Shown: piece after piece, positions 42,056 to 54,405 of the stretch
Layout: each line of letters starts with the position of its first letter
Position numbering within the stretch: position 1 is the stretch's first letter
Source: Bolinopsis microptera
Taxonomy: Eukaryota; Ctenophora; Tentaculata; Lobata; Bolinopsidae
Direction: 5' to 3'
DNA: 64,000 nt
Assembly (NCBI RefSeq): GCF_026151205.1
Contig: NC_087073.1
Location: 8,469,411 to 8,533,410 of the forward strand
Made by a program: the position numbers and the translations under genes
The notes under the pieces: generated by a model
What the model saw: only the letters and a program-made list of their open reading frames with translations
What the model was told of the DNA's origin: nothing
Database searches by the model: none

Positions 42056-44350
42056 ACTGAGAATGAAGCTTATGTCAGTGAAAAAGAAGCAGGAACGTAA
42101 GCTTGAGATTCCTGCTATTGAGCATCTGCGTGATCATTCACTTGTTTCCGAATACAATATTGTTCTGAGAAACAAATTTGACTGTTTGGAACCTGAGGTT
42201 GACCTGGAATCAATGTGGGACAAATTCAAGACAACTGTCCAACAAGTTTCCATGGAAATCCTTGGGCAAAGACCTCGAAAAAAGAAGGACAGGCACCAAT
42301 CTCAGAAGACAAAAGAATTATTGAAGAACCGTAAGGAATTTAAGCGTAAAGACCCTAATTCGAACGCTAACAGGTCAGAGTATTCTAGATTGAATAAGCT
42401 CTTTAAAAAAAGTAGCAAGGTGGACGATAACAACTGGGCACGTAGAATGGCCAATGACTTGGAAGAAGCTGCTAGAAAAGGTCAGCAACGTGAGGTATGG
42501 CAGAAGATCAATGTCATATCTGGAAAGAAGAAGAAGCAGTCAACTGCAGTTAGAGACGTATCTGGCCAGTTGATTGCCGACCCACATGCCCAGAAAGAAA
42601 GGTGGAAAGAGCACTTCTCTAGGCTATTGAACCCTCCCCCGCAAGAGGCCAATATTTCTGACTTAGACAACATCCCTCCGCAACCCAGTTTTGACGACCT
42701 TTCCGATTCGGATGAAGCTCCTACAAGAAACGAGATTGTTGATGCCCTCAAAAAACTCAAGAATCACAAAAGTCCAGGAGTGGATGGTATCACCAACGAG
42801 CAACTTAAGTATGGACAGGATGGGTTGGTCGATCAACTAGTTGTGTTGTTCAAGAAAGTGTGGGAAGATGAGAAGATTCCTGAGGATTGGTCCAAAGGTG
42901 TTATTATCATCGTTGGAAAGAAAGGTGACACCTCTCATTGCGCTAACAACAGGGGCATTACATTAAGATCCACAGCCTCGAAGCTCCTGCAGATGATACT
43001 CCTGCGGAGACTTAGCAATGGCATGGAAAAATTCCTCCGGGAGAATCAAAGTGGTTTTAGACAGAATCGCTCATGTATTGACCAGGTTTATTCACTCCGC
43101 TGTATTATACACCAATGCATTGAGTATAATATCCCTCTGTATATTAATTTTGTTGATTTCAAAGCAGCTTTTGATTCAATTGACAGGCAGTTCATTTGGA
43201 GAAGTATGCAGCACTACGGCTTACCTGACAAGTACATTAGAATTATGAAGGCGTTCTTCACTCACACAGTTAGTGCTGTTAGGGTCAATGGAGAGGTTAC
43301 AGGTTGGTTTGATGTCAACTCGGGTACTGGGCAAGGCGATATACAGGGACCACCAGTCTTCAACTTTTGTTTGAATTTTTCGGCATACCTTATGGAACTG
43401 AACAAGGTCATTAGCAAAGGGGCTTTATTACAGCTGCCAGCCCCCGGGGTAGAAGAGAAACATCTTTTGGACACTGATTACGCTGATGACATGGCTATGT
43501 TAGATAACTCAAAAGAGGGGCTGCAAGAAACCACTGACCTTCTCTGCAAATACAGTGCCTATGCGGGTCTGAAGGTTAATGCTGGCAAAACACAGAGCAT
43601 GGTTGTCAGCAAAAGTGCATCGCAGAGGCCGTATTCTAAAGACGACACCATGGACATCAATGTGGAAGGTCTCCCAATACAGCAGGTCAGCAATTTCACT
43701 TACTTGGGTGCAATCATCAGTGCGAATGGAACAATTGACAAAGAACTGTCAGCTCGAATTCAAAAGGCCTCTGGGGCATTCTATCAGCTCAGCAGTATAT
43801 GGTACAGTCGCAACATCAAGACTCCAACTAAAATCAGGATTTACAAAGCGGCTGTTCTCACTATACTGCTTTATGGAAGTGAGGTATGGAATACCACACA
43901 GACGCAGATGAAAAGATTTGAGGTGTTCCATCATAGATGTCTGAGGAGAATCCTGAAAATAAAATGGTTTTATCATGTATCTAATGCTGATGTACTTAAG
44001 CGGGCTAACATCGCCCCTGTTGATACTTTCGTACGAGCAGCTAGACTCCGATGGTTTGGCCATGTGGTGAGGATGCCAGAAGAAAGAATACCCAACTATC
44101 TTCTGCACTGGATCCCAAAGCATGGTAAAAGGTCAAGAGGTAGACCTCGGAAAAACTGGTTGTCATGTGTCCGGGAGGATGCAGCAATCTTCACAGGTGT
44201 CGATAACATCACGATAGAAGATGCAGAACAACAAGCTACAGACAGGGTTCACTGGAGAGGTCTAATACACCGGAGAAAGGAGTTACTATGTGGTGCAGGC
44301 CACTCCAACGACTAGGAGGAGACCTTTTCAAGTACAAGTAGTAAGTAGTA
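42056..44350 (+). mobile_element. 5'-truncated non-LTR retrotransposon (LINE) with 8-bp target duplication
   Basis: Flanked by CATTTATA at 42048-42055 and 44351-44358; the homologous spacer at about 33290-33320 has one copy of this site. The 3' end is a short AGTA-rich simple repeat rather than poly(A). Confidence 0.9.
42063..44315 (+). CDS. LINE ORF2, reverse transcriptase part
   Basis: 750 aa, uninterrupted. Non-LTR reverse transcriptase: linker typical of the region after the endonuclease, then NHKSPGVDGITNEQLK, PEDWSKGVIIIVGKKGD, NNRGITLRSTASKLLQ, ENQSGFRQNRSCIDQV, FVDFKAAFDSIDR, SGTGQGDIQGPP and the catalytic DYADDMAML, followed by a thumb and a C-terminal region (RLRWFGHVVRM, RGRPRKNW) that is common in animal LINE families related to the craniofacial-development-protein-2-like elements. 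The apurinic endonuclease domain expected before it is missing, so the insertion is 5'-truncated and cannot move by itself, but the intact frame says it is young. RT would copy its own RNA at a nicked target. Confidence 0.93.
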   Translation: MKLMSVKKKQERKLEIPAIEHLRDHSLVSEYNIVLRNKFDCLEPEVDLESMWDKFKTTVQQVSMEILGQRPRKKKDRHQSQKTKELLKNRKEFKRKDPNSNANRSEYSRLNKLFKKSSKVDDNNWARRMANDLEEAARKGQQREVWQKINVISGKKKKQSTAVRDVSGQLIADPHAQKERWKEHFSRLLNPPPQEANISDLDNIPPQPSFDDLSDSDEAPTRNEIVDALKKLKNHKSPGVDGITNEQLKYGQDGLVDQLVVLFKKVWEDEKIPEDWSKGVIIIVGKKGDTSHCANNRGITLRSTASKLLQMILLRRLSNGMEKFLRENQSGFRQNRSCIDQVYSLRCIIHQCIEYNIPLYINFVDFKAAFDSIDRQFIWRSMQHYGLPDKYIRIMKAFFTHTVSAVRVNGEVTGWFDVNSGTGQGDIQGPPVFNFCLNFSAYLMELNKVISKGALLQLPAPGVEEKHLLDTDYADDMAMLDNSKEGLQETTDLLCKYSAYAGLKVNAGKTQSMVVSKSASQRPYSKDDTMDINVEGLPIQQVSNFTYLGAIISANGTIDKELSARIQKASGAFYQLSSIWYSRNIKTPTKIRIYKAAVLTILLYGSEVWNTTQTQMKRFEVFHHRCLRRILKIKWFYHVSNADVLKRANIAPVDTFVRAARLRWFGHVVRMPEERIPNYLLHWIPKHGKRSRGRPRKNWLSCVREDAAIFTGVDNITIEDAEQQATDRVHWRGLIHRRKELLCGAGHSND

Positions 44351-44665
44351 CATTTATAAATATTTTTTATACATTAATTAATCCAACTTTCAACATGGCA
44401 TATTTTCTTCGACTTTTTAGGTATCTGCGACTCACATTATGATATTCATAAAATTAATTATTTTTCCGAAAAATGTATTTTTATTAATTTGGTTGCAGCA
44501 GGTTGCAGACAGTGTTTGTATTGTATTATATGAGCACTGATAAAAGAAATGTTAACAGTTGAGTTCAAAACTAATAAAGTAAGTAACTGATTAACTGCTA
44601 AACCAAAATATTCCACATAAAATTATAAACTTACTTTTCCTTCAGATGCACCACATATTATTAGA

Positions 44666-45035
44666 TTATTTTAACTGATTCAGCAACTTCAGTAAAATAC
44701 TCTGCACACTTCCCAACAAGCCAAGTAACCTCAAACACATTAGCTATCTTGTTGATGTCCCGGAATACTTCCCGGCTGATTCCCTCTGGAGTTCCAGAGT
44801 AGGCTGCATCAACAAACAGCTGAACAGCAGCTTCACTGAATTCTAACATGTCCACACTGGTCATGTGAAGGGTAGTGGTCATGTGATCTATTACTGGACT
44901 GTTAAAGGAGAGGATCACTGAACTGGCTCGTACCTCACCTCCCTCACTTGTGTTCAGTTTTAGGTTGCTGTGAGTTGGGGATCCTATCAGGTGCCTTCCA
45001 AAATCCATAGGTACACTTATTACTTTGGGTGCCAT
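44666..45035 (-). pseudogene. BTB/BACK-type gene, copy 10, N-terminal part of a split gene
   Basis: Contains the start (MAPKVISVPMDFG, with one extra Ile) and the whole BTB-like part up to AESVKI, then stops at the inverted segment. Upstream spacer and splice acceptor are of the usual type. With 40721-41836 it likely represents one ancestral gene broken by an inversion. The BTB part alone (about 123 residues) could still be translated. Confidence 0.8.
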
Positions 45036-45482
45036 ATCTCTGAAAAGAAAGTACAATTAATGATTAATAATTCTATGATAGAATTGTTAATTGTAATGAA
45101 ATGTGATGCATTTGAAGGAAAGTAAGTTTAAATTATGATGTGGAGAGTGAGCTCACATTGAATATTTTAGTTTAGCAGTTAATTGGTTGGTTATTTTTAC
45201 AGTTTTGAATTAACTCAACTTTTAACATTTTTTTAAGTGGTCATACAGTACTTCAGTATGTATATTATCTGCCACCAAATTAATGAAAATACACTTTCGT
45301 AAAAATAATCAATTTAATGTTAATGAATATACATAATGAGAATCGCGGACATCTTAAAATTAAAGAAAATATGTCACATTGAAAATTAGATTAAAAGTAT
45401 TAAAAATATTATGGAATGTACCAAATGTGGTTTACATTTCAACAATCAAGTCATAATTAATTATGATAATTTAATGAGAGTA

Positions 45483-47086
45483 TCACATCTTATACAACAC
45501 TTTAAATCTACTTTTATCACTGTGACCAAATATAGAACCCCAATTGTTTCTCTTGTCGACTGCATCTTTCGAATGAAGCCAACCTAACCAAGATATTGGA
45601 AACATCCTAGTATCGCTAGCAGAAAATATACGACAGAAATAAATGTGCATATTGTCCGCCTGAACCTCATCATGAAAGTGAACTGACTCATTATTATAAT
45701 CTTCCTTCTCAGTACACAGTCTCAAGGTCCACAATGCAGCTTCACTAGGGACAGTTTTCAGAATAAACCCACATTTACCAGGTAGATTACACGAAGTAAC
45801 TGTGGGGTGTTTGAAGTGGAACTTTAGTTTTGCTTCTTTGGACAGGAAGATAAGCGGCTGTTTACACGTGTCTACACAATTAATGACAACATGATTATTC
45901 TTCTTTCCCTGAGATAAGACAAGCGGTCCCAAGTTTATCCCCCAACCTACTAAACTAATGTAATACCTATTAAATTCTGGTTGTAAAAGTGACCATCCTC
46001 GTCTGCCAGCAATGTCTGCTAATTTATTGAGTAATATATCAGTGTTAACTGCTTAACTGTATACTTTACATTCTGATACTTGTACTTGTACCAGCACCAT
46101 GTATACACGGCTTCTATTGCCATCATCAAACTAGTAACATCCTCTGAAACAGATATCCAATCTAGAAGCTCCTCAAATGATAAGTTAAAATCCAGATCAT
46201 GGTAAATGTTAGGTATAGTGTTACATCTGGACACCACAGTGGTCGATCTTACTTCACTTGCTGTAGCTGCACAGTCATCCAAAGAAACAATCTTGTTTGA
46301 CTTTGAAAGAAGCTTGAAACACCATCTTATATTCTCATCAGGAAGCCCCTCTAAAGTTGCAAACAGCTGATCAAACAAAACTCTGTTTGAAGTAAAGCAA
46401 AGAGAGAGGTTCAAATTATCCAGCAGATACTCACAAGATACAGGAATATTAATTGAGCCCTGAACTTTCAACACTTCTAACAGCTGGTTACTCACAGTTT
46501 GTACCACACACTCTACTTCACAACCAGCTAGCTCTATCACCATGTCTAGCTTCTGTGTAGACAGTCTGTCTGCATTCTCCAAATACATTTCTATAAACTC
46601 CTGTTTCCAGTTCATCATTTCTATCATGTTGATGCTGATTTTCAGGAAATCTTTGTTATTGAGGTTCTCAAATACAAAAGCTGCTTCTTCAAATAAGTAG
46701 AGTAGTTCAGTATATGATGGTATTTTAACTGATTCAGCAACTTCAGTAAAATACTCTGCACACTTCCCAACTAGCCAAGTAACCTCAAACACATTAACTA
46801 TCTTGTTGATGTCCCGGAATACTTCCCGGCTGATTCCCTCTGGAGTTCCAGAGTATGCCGCATCAACAAACAACTGAACAGCAGCTTCACTGAACTCTAA
46901 CATGTCCACACTGGTCATGTGAAGGGTAGTGGTCATGTGATCTATTACTGGACTGTTAAAAGAGAGGATCACTGAACTGGCTCGTACCTCACCTCCCTCA
47001 CTTGTGTTCAGTTTTAGGTTGCTGTGAGTTGGGGATCCTATCAGGTGCCTTCCAAAATCCATAGGTACACATACTTTGGGTGCCAT
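45483..47086 (-). CDS. BTB/BACK-type gene, copy 11 (8-bp duplication breaks the frame)
   Basis: First copy downstream of INTS2. N-terminal 355 residues open (MAPKVCVPMDFG to YTVK); at about 46040-46055 a direct duplication (TTAACTGC TTAACTG) shifts the frame; the C-terminal part reopens from about 45990 and ends NNWGSIFGHSDKSRFKVLYKM-like as in copies 2 and 3. It carries unusual changes in the BACK part (NMIEMMNWK, EMYLEN). The 5' flank between this gene and INTS2 (47087-47390) is duplicated at 36651-36955. An 8-bp duplication is less like a sequencing error than the single-base breaks, so a true pseudogene is likely. Confidence 0.77.
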
Positions 47087-47390
47087 ATCTCTGAAACATT
47101 TACATATCAATTGATAGGGAAACAATGTCTGGCCAGATTTGAGATAAAATATTATATTATATATTAATCAGTAATAAATATCATTAATTTCAATTTCCAC
47201 GCAGTTTAGCTAGTCAATGTGTAGCAACTTATGTCAAATATATCATTATGAGTTATAGAAAAACTGATACGTCATGATAACTTCATAGTAAACGTCGAGA
47301 ATTGATAATAGTAAACAATTAGTAAATGAGAAAGTTTCTTGTTGTCAAAATTCCTTGGTTTCAAACAATATTCAACAATCATTATGAATT

Positions 47391-50300
47391 TCAAGACCCC
47401 TTCATTCTAACAAGAATATCAGTAGTAATTTTCTGAAAGGCTGCATCAATCATCTGTTGCGGGTTACCAGGGTTACCAACAGACGACCCATCACTTGAAT
47501 AAACTTTTAGTTTCTGTTTGATAGACCCAGCGCTGTATTTCGAAAGCATCTTCTTCTGATTAACCAACAGCCGAGTGATAGGGTCCACCAGCGGAGGAAA
47601 AGCTTTGGAGATCCTCACCAGACTTTCCAACGACAACAACGTCCACAAAGTTGAAAGTTGGCTGGTCTGAGAGATGGCCCACTGTAGCATCTCATTGCAA
47701 GCTTGGAGGGTCTGCTGTATCGGGTACTGGACAGCTAGGTGGGACAATAAACACACTGCAAACAGCTGCTTCTGGAGGGAGGCTTGTTGCAGCATGTTGG
47801 TGCTGAACTTGCAGGCTACGTGGAGGGATGGTACTCCGTTCACCACTCCCTCTATCTGGGATAACTTGAAAGTCTGCCAACAAACCAGCTTGCTTAAACC
47901 GTCATTGTTGATGAAGAAATCGTGCAGGAAGTTGTAAACAAGTGCGCTGTTTTCGTAAGCATGGTTTGATTCTATAGCAGTGGAACCAGAGGCTCGTGTG
48001 TCAGAACCACTGGTGAGATCCAGCAGAAGCTGCACAATGGCAGAGTTCTGTAGGGTGATATACAAAGCCTTGTTGTCCTCGTGCTCTTTAGACTTGGTAG
48101 CCTGCTGGGGATCAGTCTTGTTTGCTTGCGGAGGATCAGACTCAGCAAGTCTTGCTCTGGACAGGGACAAGTAACCTTTCAAAATGTGCAGCAATATCTT
48201 TACACCCACAGGACTTCTGGTGATTTTCTCAGGTATCTGGAACAGCTGAAGGGGGTTTGCCCACACATCATCTTCAGTAAGTTTGGGGTTAATGAGAGTT
48301 TTAGCGGTGTTTAACCAAGTTTGTTGGGGATTGAGAGCAGCGCTCTTCTCCCACAGGAGGATGAAACTGCCCTGAACTCTAAAGCCATGCTTCACAACAT
48401 GGGGTACACACCGTGCAACTATTTCGCTGGGTATAAACTCGTGGTGTCTCTTCAGCATGTTCCTGATCATGTAATAACTCCTGCTCTCGTCACCCCTATC
48501 CAGTGACTCTAGGATCTGATGTAGGTACTCCTTCACGTCGAACGCATCAGAGTTTTTATCAAGCTTAGAAACGTGAGCTTTGGCTTCGTCCTCCGCAAGC
48601 AATTCCTTGGGATCACACAAGAATGGGAACTGAGACACGAGGAGTTTAAGGAAGGTAGGGTAGACGGCAGAGTAAAGTTGGATATTGTTGCGGGTGTGTA
48701 AGAGCAGTGTTTTAGCAGAATCGTCCCCAAATAAAGACACAGAATACTCGTGGGGAGGTGGTGCAGTGCTGCGCTGGGTCTCCACTTTCACCTTCAAGTC
48801 AGACAGACCCTTACGGTAGAGTAGGAGGTAGTAGAACGCGAGGACACGACAGGACATGTTGTTCGAGGGAGAGAGGAGTGAGGATAGCTCTGTTTCAGAG
48901 ATTCCGGACATTGAGCGACCTGGAGAAGAGAATGAGTTTTATCTAGAGTTGTACTTGACTTTCTCATAATATAGAAAATTGTCATGACAAATACTAAGAA
49001 ATTTATTGAGCACAAGTACTTGAAAGTATAAAGCTGTCATATTCAAAGCGTATCAAATACAAAATACCAAGAAAAAACAAAGCTATCTAAGACCCACTAA
49101 CCCTTGTTAGACATGAGGAAGTTAACACTCCCACTGATAAGCTCGCACAACACAGCAGGTACTGGTTCCTGTGTCTGGCGCAGCTGCTGGGGTAACCAGG
49201 TAAACAAGTTGGGGGGACACGCGGGTGCGCGCGAGTTAATCAGCTGAGAGATACAGTGTACTGGCAAGTAGCCAGTAACCAGTCCAGATAGACCCGGTGT
49301 GACGGGCACGTTGGTGAGAGCAGATACTATCTGTTCTTCACTTTGTATCTGGGACCATAGTGTCTGGATGGTAGCTGCGTGACCTGGTGTTGTTATCATG
49401 TTTAATATTGGTAGTGTAATATTACGTAAGATAATATTGATATGTATTTAAGCAGTAGAAAGTACCATATTTCATATTAAATGTTTTCTTTTCATTGAGA
49501 AATGAGAAGCAACCTTACATGTTACGTAGTCAGGGATTGTACAATATGCAGACAAAAAAGTTATTGATTAATGAGAAATCTTTTCTTTAACGTGCGCAGG
49601 AAAGAGAACTTGGATATCTAAAAATTACAAGATCTTGCTCCAATTACGACATCACAGCTCATTGCTGTAACTTACCTGCAGACACATTGACTTTGAGACC
49701 AGTAGTCTGGGACAGTACTGGTCCTATCATCTCATAAGTTCCGCTGTAAAGATGCATCCCTGTCAAGGAGTATGAGCTCTCCTTTCCTTCCTCCTTCGTA
49801 GGAGTAGTTCAGCAGATCCGTCAGCCATCTTCTTATCATGTTACCAACCTACAAATATAAAATATAATACAATTACAATAAAATGGTTAATAATATTTAC
49901 AACTAACATTTTATACCCCGGGCATATCATAGATTAACTGAACTAAAATCCTCAAGTACGAGAAGAACGCTATAAAGTTGAGCCCTTCATAATTTATCAA
50001 CAAATTAAAGAAGTTTCCAGTACGTCATAAGTACGTTTTAAGTACGTTTTAAATACGTTTTAAGTATGTTTAAAGTATTTTTAAGTACATTATAACACAC
50101 TACCTCGATGTTAGAGTTGAGCGAGGTGCAGGACATGTAGAGAGATAAGGATAGTTTGATAAAGAGGTCCCCTTCCTCTCCAGAAGGTGGCTTGTGTAAC
50201 ATTAGACTCACCAGCTCCCTGCTCTCACGTGGTTGCAGGGACAATCTGTGGTGTTGTGGTGCATGTTAAATATAATGGTTATGTTATCTAGTGATAAGAA

Positions 50301-53300
50301 AAGTTACAATATAGTAGCAGAGTGTAGTTCAGTATACTCTGCGACATGTATACTGTAAAGCAGCAGAGTGTAGTTCAGTATACTCTGTGACATGTTTGTA
50401 ATTAAGGTTATTCTACACCAAGAATCAAGATCATTTACAGTAGTTATGCAACTTATATCGGTCCCAACCCTAAGAGGTGAACTTTTTAAATTACCCTCAG
50501 GCGACCATTTCTAATTCTTGTAGTTGTACCACAGATAATCATACAGGGCGTAGAGACTTAAATTTCAGCTCAAATTATTGCAATGGACATATTCATTGTT
50601 CATACACAGAAGCAATATTGAATAACTGGAATAACTAAGAAATGATCTCATTATAACGGAGTAACTTGAGATGGAAAATGTTACACTTGCAGGGCAGCTC
50701 CGTTTGGCTGGCAGAATGGCTGGCATTCTTACTTCTAGTTAATAAAATTATTCTATTCGAAAATTAATGACTTTATTGAATTTCAACTAGCTCATTTTCT
50801 AACTTGATCTCAGACAGTAAAACTACAGCCTAATTACATGGTGACAATAATTAGTACCTGCAAGTATTAACGATGTTGAGGTAGAGAATGAGAAGGTGGT
50901 TTGCTCTGATAACTTGTGTTTCAGTGAGAGTAGTCTTCACAGTGCTCACTGTCTCCTGGCACGCTTTAGTCATGTCTTCTTGTATCGTCTCGTCTAGGAA
51001 CGAGCAGTAGAACGAATCTGAGGGGAAAATGTGTTTTTATGGTATGCAGACTGAAAAACAAATATTCTGATAATATATCAATCTATTTCCTTGAAACTAA
51101 ACATGCCACAATACTTCTACCATTACACTAAGCGACTCATAAATAATATTCCAAACCGGATTTACTTACATTACACTAAGAAATGAGCAATGCCCACAAA
51201 CCATCCTGATCCTTAGCTTTGTCCTGTTTCTCAGCAGATTAGCTGTAACATCACCATCGTTACTACCAGTACTAACACCCTCCTCCTCCTCCTCGTTACT
51301 GCAAGTCACACCTGATATCATCGTTATCATCCGCTCTCTGAAGTCGGAAAACCTCACTAACTTATCAAACACTTTACTCTGAAACGGAATGAGAGGTAAG
51401 TGTTAAAGCGTGTTGCTATGATACAATTACAGTTCCTACCCCCATATCCACATAATTAAAAATTTCCTCCCAAACCCATTTTCAGACCCTTCTGTGGCCC
51501 GCTCGCTTCGCTCGCAGCGGCTAAGTTACTTTCCCAACAGGGGCGTGCGCAGGATTTTTAAAAGGGGTGGGCGAGGAGTCGGCGCGATGCGCCGGCTCCG
51601 AGGCTACTGCGGCAGGGGCTCGGGGGCGCAGCCCCCGGAAAATTTTAACTGGATTATATGCTAAACCAATAGGATATCAATACAGAAGGTTCAAAACAGT
51701 TGATTAGACACTTGGTTATTAGTAATATTTTAAGAGGGCAGGGGGCGCAGCATCCGGAAAATTTTTAACTGGATTATATGATAGACCAATAGGATATCAA
51801 TAGAGAAGGTTCAAAGTAGTTGATTAGACACTCGGTAATATTTTGGATTCAAAACATTGGACAAATTAAAATTAAAGATGGCACGAATTTTAAGTCATTT
51901 AGAGAGGAAAAATTTCCTCTCGATACCCAATGATTGAACTGCTCTTTGCGGACTGCAATTGTCAGTCGCTAACCAAGAAATTTCCTCTCAGATGCCAAAA
52001 ATTTCCTCATTCTTCCCAAATTTCCTCCCAGATATCTGGTGGGTTTGCCAACTTTGTGGATATGGGTTCCTACCATTAGTAAAATTTAATAACGTCCTTG
52101 ATAAGATGCAAGATTGTTCGCGATTTTATCGAAATATAACCCTCTTTATTTAAACAACTAATGGGCACGAATATAACGTCCTCCTCACCTCGTTTTTAAT
52201 AAAATCAACAACAAGAGAAGTGTCCCTCTCAGAGAAAAGAGATAATATCATCCTGTCATGTGAGCACTTCCCCTCCTCGGGTGTCAGTAGAGCCTGTATT
52301 ACTATTCGCTTCCTTATGTTGGAGATAGTGTCCAGTGTAACGTACTGGCGCGAGTCTGACACTAGGGAGGCGATACTCCGCAGGTAGCCGAGAACTTTCT
52401 GAAATACAAAAAGGGGGCATGTGAGAATATGAGGCGAGCTATGTGTAGTTGAGAAGCTGGTATGAAGTTAATATTCGCACGTTGAATATTTGGAAACAGA
52501 CAACAATTTATATCTTAATCAGATCATTGATTTAATACCAAGATTGTAACCGTTGATGAAGGGTTTTAATATGTCATTCAAGTGTGCAATGGACTAACAT
52601 GTCGAACCATGCAATACATGTTAGAATTTATTTATTTCTTTATTACATTGATACTGTGATGCTTATGATAGTTACGCACCAAATCATACCAGGGTACAAG
52701 ACTACACACGACTGAACGATGTCCCTTAGTATAATCAGAAAATAAAGATCTACTACGATGTTCGGTTTCAAGAATGAATTGAAGTTACCTGCTCGAGAGC
52801 ACCTTTAGACTGGACGAACAGATCAATAAAACAAAGCAGCACTTCAACGTATCTCTCAGGGTTGTTGACTACCAGACTATTAATGTAGTGTGTAGTATCG
52901 TTAGTTAAGTGCACTAGTAACATCAGTAACTCCTTCATATCAAACACTTCAGGCATTCTGTAACACCTGTGATTATGGGAGGTTATATAACCTATATATA
53001 TATATTATATAGGTTATATCGTGGTAAACGTTATCGATCTTACCACTTTAGTCACCAAGGTTACAACATTAATAGCAAAGGTTGCCAAATTAGTTACCAT
53101 TATGGGCAGTATTTTATTTCTTACTAAGAATGTTAAAATGAATAAATATTAATTGATAAAAACTCACAAGATGCAGATAACAGCAGTGATAAGCCCCTGA
53201 TAGTCAGAGTAAGACAACAGATCACTCCCCACCCCTCCAACCGCCTCACTCCCCGCTCCTCCCACCGCCTCACTCCCGCCTCACTCCCCACCCCTCCCTG

Positions 53301-53693
53301 ACTGTACTGGGACTGTAAATATATCAGCTCCGCAGCTATAACCCTCACTTTATCACCAACATCATTCCCCGCGAACACACTATCCACAGTGCTGCCTCCA
53401 TCCGGCATCAACATGGAGTCCTCCCGCCGTGTCCCCGTCTTCCTCCGCAGCTGCTGCTCCTTGACAGCATCAGATAACACTGCTGTAAAGTCGTTGTTGA
53501 TGAGCTGATGTAGGGTTGGAGCCAGACTACTCTTGTGGAGAACGTGGATAATAGTGGTACGCTGGGGGCCCTGTACTACTTGCAGTAGTTTACACAGGTA
53601 GGGTAGGTAGGGTAGAAGCGAGATGTGGTCCTGGTCCTGGAGCGCTGCCTCCACCTCCCCCAGTGAGAGCCTCTCAAATATCTGGTGTGTCAT
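47391..53693 (-). CDS. INTS2: Integrator complex subunit 2
   Basis: Structural subunit of the Integrator complex, which acts with RNA polymerase II in the nucleus in snRNA 3'-end processing and transcription attenuation. Nine exons by eye: 53168-53693, 52789-52966, 52190-52398, 51177-51378, 50858-51017, 50104-50245, 49676-49848, 49102-49383, 47391-48919; about 1,130 residues, close to the usual 1,200. Family landmarks: DFTAVLSDAVKEQQLRRK in exon 1, SGVLICILCY-like SDLLSYSDYQGLITAVICIL, VIRANHLLILYLNIV, GYLPVHCISQLINSR, and VNGVPSLHVACKF with KQLFAVCLLSHLAVQY near the end. Two frame breaks: inside exon 1 at a GA-rich minisatellite (53220-53300), and in the exon at 49676-49848 near 49790-49803. 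Conservation on both sides argues for assembly indels rather than loss. The donor at 51171-51176 is ambiguous. A 3' part of this gene is copied at 36956-37489. Confidence 0.9.
51537..51850. mobile_element. Transposon fragment with tandem 95-bp repeats, in an INTS2 intron
   Basis: Begins CAGGGGCGTGCGCAGGATTT, a terminus type seen in hAT-like MITEs, followed by GC-rich sequence and two tandem copies (about 51626-51715 and 51727-51836) of a block with CCGGAAAATTTT and AACTGGATTATATG. The other terminus is not clear. Confidence 0.55.
53220..53300 (-). repeat. GA-rich coding minisatellite in INTS2 exon 1
   Basis: Imperfect copies of GGGAGTGAGGCGGTnGGAGG. One unit near 53270-53285 is shorter by a number of bases not divisible by three, so the frame entering and leaving the repeat differ. 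Confidence 0.8.
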
Positions 53694-54405
53694 GGTGCTG
53701 GGTCTACAACATGTTGCGCCTGGAGTGGAGTTAGTTTTATTAACGTTATGTAAGAATTTAGAAGTCTCTTTGAATTCAGAAACATAGTTTTATTTGAAAT
53801 TGCTAGTTTATAACGCTTGCTGAATGCTGATTAGATACCAAATAGTGACCAGTGCACTGAGTTGTTTATGTTAATTGTTACACCAACTAACTACAAAGCT
53901 AGTAAAATGAAACGGCTGCTCATCAAATTTATCGTTAATAAATTATGTTACTTTATTGATCGTTATCAAACTATCAAAGTGCAATGATATACATTTTACC
54001 ATCACGAGGAAAAAATAACACAAGAGTATTTTGAAATATAGCCAATATGACATTTGATTTTCAATACAAAATTACATTTAAACGATTATAAAAGAATGAT
54101 TAATATGACATCAAATTTTCAATAAAAAATACATCTAACTGATCAAAATAATGATTGATAAATTATAGAATCAATAAAAGCTAAAACATAACAAATCATC
54201 CAGGTCTCTGAATATCACAACTTTTTTATTAACAAATCATTATTTTCAACACAAATTATTATTATTTTCAACACAAACAATCAAAAGAATTAATATTTTC
54301 ATCTATCAAATACAATACGAAATAATAAAAAGTACGGATTATTACGGAGTTTGTTATAACCAATATTGTAAATAAATCCATTTTCCAATTTCTTTTTAAA
54401 ACTGT
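53694..54405. other. Intergenic DNA between INTS2 start and SQOR stop
   Basis: INTS2 upstream region and SQOR 3' flank. Very AT-rich (53930-54400); no gene recognised. Confidence 0.5.

Larger units (their letters stand above)
41837..44665 (+). other. Inverted BTB spacer segment carrying a LINE
   Basis: 41837-42055 is, on the plus strand, the end of a BTB gene (TCGACAAGAGAAACGAATGG) and its 3' spacer; 44351-44665 continues as the reverse complement of BTB spacer DNA like 33000-33345. The LINE at 42056-44350 sits inside. The segment is opposite in orientation to all surrounding BTB copies and separates the two halves of a BTB gene. Confidence 0.8.

Noticed and set aside
42482-42760. Minus-strand frame inside the LINE
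   Set aside because: Antisense shadow of the reverse transcriptase gene.
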